From Lentisphaerota bacterium (GTDB lineage Bacteria; Verrucomicrobiota; Kiritimatiellia; RFP12; UBA1067), in contig JALHET010000035.1 of assembly GCA_022839525.1 (NCBI GenBank), positions 1 to 12,082 of the forward strand: a stretch of DNA of 12,082 bases, read 5' to 3'. Within the stretch, counting starts at the first letter, position 1; each line of letters begins with the position of its first letter. A program made the translations under genes and the position numbers. Shown here piece after piece: positions 1 to 6,240 of the stretch. The notes beneath the pieces were generated by a model. It was not told the origin of the DNA. It saw only the letters and a list, made by a program, of their open reading frames with translations, and did not search any database.

Positions 1-259
1 GCTTTTGGCTCCGAACGCATGGGGGCTGTATGACATGCACGGCAACGTATGGGAGACGTGTCTTGACTGGTACGTGTATTCGCTCGGCACAACGCCAGTG
101 ACGGATCCGCCGGGGCCCGTGTCTGGAGCGAATCGCGTGGCCTGCGGCGGGGCTTCGAGCCTTCAGGCGGAAGGGGTCAGTTGCGGTAGCCGGGGAAGTT
201 GTGCCCCCGGAGTCACGGACAGCTCCATCGGCTTCCGCATTGTGAGAACCCTGCCGTAG
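1..259 (+). CDS. SUMF1/FGE-sulfatase-fold secreted protein, C-terminal fragment (5' end outside window)
   Basis: This is the last ~85 codons of a gene that begins upstream; the reading frame is open from base 2 and stops at TAG 257-259. The fragment carries the signature [12 protein letters not shown] and ends GFRIVRTLP, both typical of the C-terminal half of the formylglycine-generating-enzyme (FGE-sulfatase/SUMF1) fold, a C-type-lectin-like fold. It is a close paralogue of the complete gene at 2134-3360: 98 of 107 bases match in 11-117 against 3109-3215. The segment normally reading RVxRGGSW is degenerate here (RVACGGASS). Three Cys occur in the last 41 residues, but not in the arrangement I know from the copper-binding active site of true FGE. 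A binding or structural role is therefore more likely than sulfatase activation. A TTG at base 5 is only an in-frame codon, not a credible start. Confidence 0.88.
   Translation, partial: LLAPNAWGLYDMHGNVWETCLDWYVYSLGTTPVTDPPGPVSGANRVACGGASSLQAEGVSCGSRGSCAPGVTDSSIGFRIVRTLP
11..117 (+). repeat. Duplicated coding block, copy A
   Basis: This is a 107-base direct repeat partner of 3109-3215, with 9 mismatches counted by eye (about 92% identity). The final 29 bases are identical. It encodes the conserved core of the SUMF1 fold around HGNVWE and reflects paralogous duplication of the gene. Downstream of the block the two copies diverge strongly before meeting again at the last codons (GTGAGAACCCTG). 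Confidence 0.9.
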
Positions 260-261
260 CG

Positions 262-281
262 GTTTTAGGGGGCGGGGCGTG
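262..281 (+). promoter_or_regulatory. Orphan ribosome-binding-like block followed by GTG
   Basis: The sequence GTTTTAGGGGG-CGGGGCGTGA directly follows the first SUMF1-fold stop codon. It resembles GTTTTAGGGGGACGGGACATGA at 3418-3439, which is the Shine-Dalgarno and start region of the DUF4838 gene after the second SUMF1 copy. Here it leads only into a 19-codon frame (GTG 279 to TAA 336-338), so it is either a relic of the same duplication or the start of a leader peptide. The similarity is seen directly; its meaning is inferred. Confidence 0.4.
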
Positions 282-314
282 AGGGGACGTCCGCAAGGAA
301 TGAAACAAAAACCG

Positions 315-335
315 CTTCCCGTTGGAAACGGGAAG
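315..335 (+). promoter_or_regulatory. Perfect 9-bp hairpin just upstream of the ribosome-binding site
   Basis: CTTCCCGTT (315-323) and AACGGGAAG (327-335) are exact reverse complements around a GGA triloop. On the + strand the hairpin is followed by TAACACGGAGG, so it lacks a U-tract and sits 6 nt before the GGAGG of the next gene. It may be an intercistronic mRNA structure affecting stability or translation. Read on the - strand it is followed by CGGTTTTTGTTT and resembles an intrinsic terminator, although no - strand gene is visible. Confidence 0.5.
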
Positions 336-352
336 TAACACGGAGGAGAGGG

Positions 353-1276
353 ATGATGATCAAGCGGCGAGAGTTTCTGAAAAAAACGTCGGCAGCGGCC
401 GGCGCGGGCGCCGTATCGGCGTTTGGCGCGATGTCGGCCGGATGCTGCTGCACCCGTGCAGCGGAGGTCAAGTACCCCGCCTACGAGAACAACCTGCGGG
501 ACCGTTTGTGGATGTGGGGTCATGATCCGGGCGCGTACGACGGGCCGAAGGGGGTCTACAATATCCCGCTGAGCGCGCCGATGAGCATGGCCGAAGGTAT
601 CAAAAACATGGGGATACCGAACGTCTGTGTGATCCGCGGTGGCCATCCGGACGAGAAGTACCGCAGCCAGTTCAAGGACGTGAAACGTGTCGCCTGGAAC
701 CTCGGGAGCAACCAGAAGACCTATGACTCCCTGAAAGATTATGTGTTCGGGCTGCGCGATATCATGCCGAACATGACCGGTTATTATCTCGACGATTTCT
801 TTCATGGAAAACCGAAGGTGGAAACCGACCCGGCTCCGGCGGCCCTTTCCCAGGAGCAGATGAAAGCGCTGTACGAGGAGACGCTGGCCTATAAGCGCCG
901 CCTTGAGTTGGCGATCGTCGTTTACACCAGCCAGATCGGGCCCTGGATCAAGCCGGTGATGCAGTACGTCGACACCGTCTCGCTCTGGATCTGGAACGGT
1001 GCGGATATCCAGAAGCTCGAGGCGAACTTCAAGAAATACCGGGAGCTGGTTCCGGACAAGCCGACGCTTCTGGGCATCTACATGTGGGACTTCGGGGGCA
1101 AGAAGGAGCTGAGCAAGGACTTCATGGCCATGCAGCTTGATCACGCCTACAAGCTTTACAAGGAAGGCCAGATCGACGGGCTGATTTTCCACTGCACGCC
1201 GCTCTGTAACAAAGGGCTCGTGGCCGTGGACTATGCGAGGGACTGGATTGCCAAACACGGCAACGAGGGGCGTTAA
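353..1276 (+). CDS. Tat-exported putative TIM-barrel protein, unknown family
   Basis: A 307-residue protein with a twin-arginine signal: R5-R6 in RREFLKK, then an Ala/Gly-rich hydrophobic stretch to about residue 30. It is followed by SAGCCCT (C31-C33), which could be an imperfect lipobox of a Tat lipoprotein. The mature part shows a strand series expected of a (beta/alpha)8 barrel, in order: LWMWGHD, NVCVIR, RVAWNLG, GYYLDDFF (143-150), ELAIVVYT, TVSLWIWNG, PTLLGIYMWDFG and GLIFHCTPL. The acidic pair D147-D148 at the end of the fourth strand resembles catalytic or substrate-binding acids of barrel glycosidases, but I do not recognise a named family. ATG codons occur at 353 and 356; GGAGG (342-346) lies 6 or 9 nt upstream, so either may be used. 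It sits between the SUMF1 fragment and the small beta protein, probably in the same operon. A carbohydrate-active role is inferred from fold and context. Confidence 0.85.
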   Translation: MMIKRREFLKKTSAAAGAGAVSAFGAMSAGCCCTRAAEVKYPAYENNLRDRLWMWGHDPGAYDGPKGVYNIPLSAPMSMAEGIKNMGIPNVCVIRGGHPDEKYRSQFKDVKRVAWNLGSNQKTYDSLKDYVFGLRDIMPNMTGYYLDDFFHGKPKVETDPAPAALSQEQMKALYEETLAYKRRLELAIVVYTSQIGPWIKPVMQYVDTVSLWIWNGADIQKLEANFKKYRELVPDKPTLLGIYMWDFGGKKELSKDFMAMQLDHAYKLYKEGQIDGLIFHCTPLCNKGLVAVDYARDWIAKHGNEGR

Positions 1277-1292
1277 AACGGGAACTGTCATA

Positions 1293-1314
1293 GGGCGGGC
1301 GGGGTCGCCCGCCC
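1293..1314 (+). promoter_or_regulatory. GC-only intercistronic hairpin
   Basis: GGGCGGGC (1293-1300) pairs perfectly with GCCCGCCC (1307-1314); an inner G1301-C1306 pair leaves a GGGT tetraloop. It lies 16 nt after the stop of the Tat protein and 10 nt before the AAGGAGG ribosome-binding site of the next gene. There is no U-tract, so it is not a canonical intrinsic terminator. It could protect the upstream message 3' end or set differential expression. Confidence 0.5.
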
Positions 1315-1339
1315 GGAAGGTAATAAGGAGGCCGGAGTG

Positions 1340-2047
1340 ATGAACGTAACAAGCAAATGGGTGGTTTTGGCGGCAGCGGTGATGGTGATGGGCGCGGAAA
1401 CGGCCGGGGCTGTTTCGCCGCCGATCATGGTGAACACCTCGCCGTCTTACGGGCGGCACTGGATGACTGTGTTCACGAACGATGTCAATCTGGTGTGGGA
1501 CTGGAGCACGAATGCGGCGAAGGCGCGGCTGGACATCGTGGGCATGAATGGGTCGTTCACCAAGACCTTCACCAAGGAAACCGCCTCCAATTACCTGTGG
1601 CGCGCGTTTGCCCCGGGTGTGCCTGCGGCGGAAGACGTGTATGACCTGACGCTGACCTTTTATACGGCGGGCGATGTGCTGGTGGAGGCGATGACCTCGC
1701 GGCTGGCCGTCGTGACAGGCGCGTTCGGTGCGGCGTCGGTTAATGCCGACACCAACAGTCCGGCATGGTCCAAGGTCAAGACGAATGTGGTGATCCCTTA
1801 CGATGCCGTGTTTGCGCCTGCGGCGACAAACGCCATGACCGCGCACCTCGTGATCGCCCAGGAGACCGTCCGGGTGCAGACGAACGCCCTCTCTGACGCA
1901 TCCGGTTACGTCGGCTGGAAAATCAAAAACAATGGCTGGGGGTATGGCACGTTTGACCTGATGCTGACTTTTCCGGGGACAGCGGCGGACGCCCTGACGG
2001 CAGAGCTGATGCGTCCGTACGACGGGACGTCGTTCCGCCTCCGCTGA
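1340..2047 (+). CDS. Small secreted beta-rich protein with two-fold internal repeat
   Basis: A 235-residue protein starting at ATG 1340, 8 nt after AAGGAGG (1325-1331); the adjoining in-frame GTG at 1337 is only 5 nt away and less likely. It has a clear Sec signal peptide ending TAGA at about residue 24. The mature protein is Thr/Ala/Asn-rich, lacks Cys and is predicted by eye to be nearly all beta. Residues ~50-124 and ~150-225 look like two copies of one domain: ARLDIV with YDLTLTF in the first matches AHLVIA with FDLMLTF in the second. I do not recognise a catalytic motif or named family. Its place immediately before a SUMF1-fold gene, sharing strand and export, suggests an extracellular partner or surface-structure component. 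This is inference. Confidence 0.85.
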   Translation: MNVTSKWVVLAAAVMVMGAETAGAVSPPIMVNTSPSYGRHWMTVFTNDVNLVWDWSTNAAKARLDIVGMNGSFTKTFTKETASNYLWRAFAPGVPAAEDVYDLTLTFYTAGDVLVEAMTSRLAVVTGAFGAASVNADTNSPAWSKVKTNVVIPYDAVFAPAATNAMTAHLVIAQETVRVQTNALSDASGYVGWKIKNNGWGYGTFDLMLTFPGTAADALTAELMRPYDGTSFRLR

Positions 2048-2061
2048 TGCCGGGACGGGAA

Positions 2062-2079
2062 GCCGGGAAAAAAACCGGC
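2062..2079 (+). promoter_or_regulatory. Short hairpin with A-rich loop
   Basis: GCCGG (2062-2066) pairs with CCGGC (2075-2079) around an 8-nt loop consisting of G and seven A. It occupies the 86-nt spacer between the small beta protein and the SUMF1-fold gene. The stem is short and no U-tract follows, so a terminator role is doubtful; it is listed because every spacer from 260 to 3435 contains a hairpin. Confidence 0.3.
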
Positions 2080-2133
2080 AATGAGCCTGACAGTCTGTTG
2101 GCCTAAACGGCTATATGCCTAAAGGAGACGGGA

Positions 2134-3360
2134 ATGAAAACGGGAAAAACGTTCAGGATGGCAGTGTTTGGGCTGATCGGTTGCGTGGCGCAGGGGGCAT
2201 GGGCGGAAGGCACGAACATCACCAGTGTGGTTGTGAGGCAGCGCTGGCCGTGGAGTCCGCTGGTGGATGTCGACTATGTGTTGGACTGCGAGGACGCGCA
2301 CCGGGTTGACGTGGCGGTCTCCGCCTACTGTGGCACCACCCCGGTTATCCTGCCTGTGGACTCCCTGTCGGGCGACCTCTACAACGTCTCTCGCGGGGCG
2401 CGCCGCATTGTCGTGGATCCGTCCAAGACGTCCTACACGAACGGGATCTTCACAACCTTGAAAGTGGACGTCTCCCCCACCCCGATCCCACTCTACATGG
2501 TCATCGACCTGATGAAGGATAAGGACGCGACCAACCAGATCACGTATGTCTATCCGGGCGACGCGAAACTGGAGACCTACGGCCGGTGGACCAACGTGTG
2601 GTTCGGCGTGACCAACAGCGAATACAAAACGGATAAACTCGTGCTGCGCCGTGTCCCGGCGGGAAGCTTCATGATGGGTGAATATCCCGGCAACAGGCCC
2701 GTCACGCTGACCAAGGCGTGTTACGTGGGGGTGTTCGAGTTGACGGATGCGCAGTGGTACCGGATCATGGGCACAGGAAACGCGTCGTCGTCGACCCCGA
2801 AAATAAAAGTGTCGTACAACATGCTCCGGGGCGCGACGAACGGTGTGCCCGCCGTCAACTGGTACACGACAGGTTCCGATGTCTGCCCCACCAGCTTCAT
2901 CGGGTGCCTGAGGACCAAAACAGGGATAGATGATTTCGACCTGCCCACGGATGCGCAGTGGGAGTACTGTTGCCGCGCCGGGACGCAGTCTTATTACAGC
3001 GACGGGGTTTCAACCTCTGCGGCTGACACCAACATTTTGAACGAGATCGGGTGGTGGAAGGGAAACGGCGGTATTACCGCCATACAGCACCCGGTCGGAG
3101 AGAAAGCCCCGAACGCATGGGGGCTGTACGACACGCACGGCAATGTGTGGGAGATCTGTCTGGACTGGTACGTGTATTCGCTAGGAACAACGCCAGTGAC
3201 GGATCCGCCGGGGCCGGCGTCGGGGGAAAAGCGCGTGGCCCGGAGCGGGACTGCGAGTCTGGAGGCGGACGGCAACCGCACAGCGGTTCGGGGAGCCTAT
3301 TTTCCGGATTTTGCGACGGACCCATGGAGCGGCGTCCGCCTCGTGAGAACCCTGAAGTAG
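2134..3360 (+). CDS. Secreted SUMF1/FGE-sulfatase-fold protein, probably non-catalytic
   Basis: A 408-residue protein starting at ATG 2134, 6 nt after AAAGGAG (2121-2127). A Sec signal peptide ends at AWA, about residue 25. Residues ~28-125 form an N-terminal beta domain (opening VVVRQRWPW), then a linker containing YMVIDLM. From residue ~169 the FGE-sulfatase fold shows its landmarks: VPAGSFMMG, the LTKACYVGVFELTDAQW segment, LPTDAQWEYCCRAGT and HGNVWEICLDWY. In true FGE enzymes this domain oxidises a sulfatase Cys to formylglycine using two C-terminal Cys. Here the corresponding region (RVARSGTAS to GVRLVRTLK) has no Cys and the RGGSW and GFR motifs are altered. I therefore infer a ligand-binding or structural lectin-like role outside the cytoplasm. 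It is a close paralogue of the gene ending at 259, with divergence concentrated in the last ~45 codons. Confidence 0.9.
   Translation: MKTGKTFRMAVFGLIGCVAQGAWAEGTNITSVVVRQRWPWSPLVDVDYVLDCEDAHRVDVAVSAYCGTTPVILPVDSLSGDLYNVSRGARRIVVDPSKTSYTNGIFTTLKVDVSPTPIPLYMVIDLMKDKDATNQITYVYPGDAKLETYGRWTNVWFGVTNSEYKTDKLVLRRVPAGSFMMGEYPGNRPVTLTKACYVGVFELTDAQWYRIMGTGNASSSTPKIKVSYNMLRGATNGVPAVNWYTTGSDVCPTSFIGCLRTKTGIDDFDLPTDAQWEYCCRAGTQSYYSDGVSTSAADTNILNEIGWWKGNGGITAIQHPVGEKAPNAWGLYDTHGNVWEICLDWYVYSLGTTPVTDPPGPASGEKRVARSGTASLEADGNRTAVRGAYFPDFATDPWSGVRLVRTLK
3109..3215 (+). repeat. Duplicated coding block, copy B
   Basis: Partner of 11-117; 98 of 107 bases are identical, most differences are at third codon positions, and the last 29 bases match exactly. 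It encodes the HGNVWE core of the SUMF1 fold. Confidence 0.9.
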
Positions 3361-3401
3361 CCGGGTACGGCTGCGCCCGTATGGGTTGCAGAGATACCCG
3401 G
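3361..3401 (+). promoter_or_regulatory. Long intercistronic hairpin abutting the SUMF1 stop codon
   Basis: CCGGGTA (3361-3367) pairs with TACCCGG (3395-3401). The stem can extend outward into the stop codon (3358-3360) with one G-U pair. The interior contains a second helix (TGCG-CCC with GGG-TTGCA, one bulge). No U-tract follows. It lies between the SUMF1-fold and DUF4838 genes, 22 nt before the AGGGGG ribosome-binding site, and may act in transcript processing, stability or partial attenuation. Confidence 0.5.
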
Positions 3402-3435
3402 TTAGCCGATTCCGCAAGTTTTAGGGGGACGGGAC

Positions 3436-6240
3436 ATGAAGAAGGCTATGGGGTTGGCCGCCATACTTGGCATGGTGGCTGTTGCGGGCGTTTTTGCGAA
3501 GGGGTATCCTCTGGTGACGGAGGGCAAGACCGGGGCAAAGATACAGATGAACCCGTGCCCCTCGGCTCCGGAGTACCGCGCGGCGGTTGAGCTGCAGGAG
3601 TACGTGAAGAAAATCTCCGGCGCCGTCATGAACCGCTCCACGTATCCGGCCGTATTCTACCGCTCTACGGACAAGGCCGACTTTATCGAGATCCTGCCGG
3701 CCACGATGGAATACGCCAAATTCCTGATGCCGGGGGCGATGCGCGAAAGGCTCTCCGCGGCTAAAAGCGACGACGCCTTCTACATCAAAACGGACGGCAA
3801 CCGCATCTTGATCATCGGCAAGAAACCGATCGGGGTGCTTTATGGGACGTACGTCCTGATCGAGAACTATCTGGGCGTGCGCTGGTTCCATCCCGGAGAA
3901 GACGGCGAGTATTGCCCGCGCTCAAAAAACCTGACGCTGGGCGAGATCGATGACTTTCAGGAGCCGACGGTCAGGGGCCGCCATATCAGTTGCTGGACGG
4001 AGTCGGTCAAGCCTTGGACCATGGAGGAGGTCCGGATCTGGCAGATGCGCAACAAGATAAATTTCGGATCCTTCTACCAGTATCCTAACCGCAACCGCGA
4101 AGAACTCGATTTTTACGCCTGCGGTAACGAGCCGGTTGGCGGCGGCGGCCATCTCACGTTCGAGGCGGCTATCCCGCAGAAACTCTTCAAGACCCATCCG
4201 GAGTGGTTTCCCCTCAAAGACGGGAAGCGCGTGTGCGAAGAGCGTTCCCAGCGCTGCCTGTCAAATCCCGACGTGCAGCAGAGGGTCATCGACTATGTCG
4301 CGGAAATGGCAGCCTACAGGGCGAAATTTTCCATCAGCTTCCACGATTCCAGCTTCGATTGCTGGTGCCAGTGTCCGGAATGCATCAAGATGGGAACATA
4401 CAAAGGGAAATTCACGGTCTCCAATCTGGCCCACCGCTTCACCCGCCTGGTTGCGGACAAGGTTCTTGCGCGCAACCCCGAAGCTGACCTGAGCATCGAC
4501 ATGTACAATGTTTTCCGCGATCTGCCGACAGACCCCGGCCTCTGTTATGACAGCCGCGTAAGTGGACGTTACTGTCCGCACCAGCGTTGTTATGTCCATC
4601 GCCTCAATGACCCGAAAAGCGAATGTAACACGAGGTTCTTCAAACAGATGACCGAATGGCGCAAGCGGGTGTCGAAGATCGGCATTTTTGATTACTACTC
4701 CACGGCGCATTCGCCCTATGCCCCCATGGAATACATTCTTGCGGAGGACATGAAGTTCTACCGGGAGATAGGCTTGGACCACTGGATTGAGGACTGCACC
4801 AACAAGCATCTGCCCATGCTGTCAAGCAACTGGCCGTTCTATTATGTGGCCGCCAAAATGCTGTGGGATGCCTCCCTCGATGTGGACGCGCTGATGCTCG
4901 AGGCCTACGGAAAATATTATGGCGCCGCCGCAGAGCCCATGAAGAAATATCAAGCCTACCGGCGCGAACTCTGGGAGGGCGCGCCGGGTCACGTCGGTTA
5001 TGGCGGCCCAGACCGGATCAACTATTGCCTGACCGTGCCCGGTGCGGAGAAACGCCTTACCGGCTATCTGGACGAGGCCGACAAACTAGCCGGCGGCGAC
5101 GCCGTCCTGAAACGGCGTATCGCCGCAGACCGCACGTTCCTCAAGCAGTTCTGGGTCGCGGGAGCGGACACGCTCAAGAAAGTGATGTCGGCGCAGAACG
5201 ACGTGCCGGTTCGCGGGCGTGAGGGAAAGGTGACCGTCGACGGTATTCTGGACGAGGAAGACTGGCGCAAAGCCCCATTGGTGACCGGTTTTCTGACTGC
5301 CGCCGGTTCCGAGCCTGTCGAAGAGACCAGGGTCAGGATCCTTTATGACCGGGACAATTGGTATATCGGCATCGAGGCGATGACGGAACATGCCTGGTCG
5401 GCGCTCAAGAGCGCGGCCAAAGGGCGCGACGGCGATGTCTGGAAAGACGATAGCGTGGAATTTTTTCTGGCTCCGCCCCACTCCGACTATTACCACTGGG
5501 TCATCAACAGCGCCGGAACCTTTTATGACGCCAAGTTGCGCGAAGCCGCCTTCGACTCGGGGGCGGAGATCAAAACCAAAGTCCTGAAAGACCGGTATGT
5601 GGTCGAAGCCCGCATCCCGGCGGAACCCATGGGGGTGCGGATCACCGACGGGCAGGTTTGGAAGATGCATGTCCACCGTACTTGCACGAACCTTCAGCCG
5701 CCCAACACCTCCGAGAGCAGTTCGTTGGACGGCACGGCACCGCATAACCAGATTCTCTTCCGCAATGCCGTGGTCGGCAAGAACATCCTTTCCAACGGCA
5801 ATTTCTCTGAACTGATCGATACCCCAAAAAAGGCCGATGGCATTTCCAGCGCGAAGTTTCCAAAAGGCTGGGGCGGTAACCGGGTGAGGCTGATTGCGGG
5901 CCCACACAACAAAAATCAGGTGGAGATGCAGGGCGGACTCCTCTATGCGTACATGCAGGTGCCGTCCTCAGAGAAAGGCAACCTGATTAACGGCACACTG
6001 ATCGTTTCCGGCAAAGGCCAGCTCAAAGCCTGGGTCAGCTCCTGCATCAGGAAGCCCGATGACAAACGCGGCTTCGGGCATGAGATCAGGCATGAGATAG
6101 GGTCTTGGGAACTCACGGAAAAACCGGAACCTCAGTTGTTCAAGCTTGAGCTGGCCCCCTATGAGACGGGGTATCTCTATGTGGGCGTCAGCGGACAGGC
6201 CTTGATCGACTGCATCAGCGCCACAAGGACGACGTTATGA
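3436..6240 (+). CDS. Secreted DUF4838 protein with CBM9-like and jelly-roll domains (putative carbohydrate-active enzyme)
   Basis: A 934-residue protein; ATG 3436 follows AGGGGG (3424-3429) by 6 nt. The Sec signal peptide ends VFA at about residue 21. Residues ~30-165 resemble the small alpha-glucuronidase (GH67) N-terminal domain, ending in GTYVLIENYLGVRWFHPGE. Residues ~170-540 match DUF4838, a TIM-barrel-like family of presumed glycosidases. They contain HDSSFDCWCQCPEC, with Cys at 309, 311, 313 and 316, and the segment around residue 418 starting FDYYSTAHSPYAP. Residues ~592-750 are a CBM9-like/DOMON-type beta-sandwich (VDGILDEEDW, DSVEFFL, YVVEARIP). Residues ~784-934 form a jelly-roll-like tail opening LSNGNFSEL. 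Polysaccharide binding and cleavage outside the cytoplasm is the likely role; substrate and activity are unknown. The gene overlaps the next by ATGA, indicating coupled translation. Confidence 0.9.
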   Translation: MKKAMGLAAILGMVAVAGVFAKGYPLVTEGKTGAKIQMNPCPSAPEYRAAVELQEYVKKISGAVMNRSTYPAVFYRSTDKADFIEILPATMEYAKFLMPGAMRERLSAAKSDDAFYIKTDGNRILIIGKKPIGVLYGTYVLIENYLGVRWFHPGEDGEYCPRSKNLTLGEIDDFQEPTVRGRHISCWTESVKPWTMEEVRIWQMRNKINFGSFYQYPNRNREELDFYACGNEPVGGGGHLTFEAAIPQKLFKTHPEWFPLKDGKRVCEERSQRCLSNPDVQQRVIDYVAEMAAYRAKFSISFHDSSFDCWCQCPECIKMGTYKGKFTVSNLAHRFTRLVADKVLARNPEADLSIDMYNVFRDLPTDPGLCYDSRVSGRYCPHQRCYVHRLNDPKSECNTRFFKQMTEWRKRVSKIGIFDYYSTAHSPYAPMEYILAEDMKFYREIGLDHWIEDCTNKHLPMLSSNWPFYYVAAKMLWDASLDVDALMLEAYGKYYGAAAEPMKKYQAYRRELWEGAPGHVGYGGPDRINYCLTVPGAEKRLTGYLDEADKLAGGDAVLKRRIAADRTFLKQFWVAGADTLKKVMSAQNDVPVRGREGKVTVDGILDEEDWRKAPLVTGFLTAAGSEPVEETRVRILYDRDNWYIGIEAMTEHAWSALKSAAKGRDGDVWKDDSVEFFLAPPHSDYYHWVINSAGTFYDAKLREAAFDSGAEIKTKVLKDRYVVEARIPAEPMGVRITDGQVWKMHVHRTCTNLQPPNTSESSSLDGTAPHNQILFRNAVVGKNILSNGNFSELIDTPKKADGISSAKFPKGWGGNRVRLIAGPHNKNQVEMQGGLLYAYMQVPSSEKGNLINGTLIVSGKGQLKAWVSSCIRKPDDKRGFGHEIRHEIGSWELTEKPEPQLFKLELAPYETGYLYVGVSGQALIDCISATRTTL

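Noticed and set aside
1..259. Diversity-generating retroelement variable repeat in the SUMF1 fragment
   Set aside because: Differences from the paralogue are not limited to adenine-derived positions, and no reverse transcriptase or template repeat is present in the window.
1293..1314. Intrinsic terminator after the Tat-protein gene
   Set aside because: The stem is strong but is followed by GGAAGGTAATAAGG rather than a U-tract, and the next ribosome-binding site follows within 11 nt.
2087..2117. CTGACA with TATATG as a promoter for the SUMF1-fold gene
   Set aside because: The spacer is 19 nt, and the predicted start would fall within the ribosome-binding site at 2121-2127.
3421..3891. Long - strand open frames across the coding genes (also at 5086-5907, 7080-8018, 8754-9863 and 10378-11277)
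   Set aside because: They are antisense to well-supported proteins with signal peptides and domain motifs, and their translations are Arg/Pro/His-rich low-information shadows typical of GC-rich DNA.
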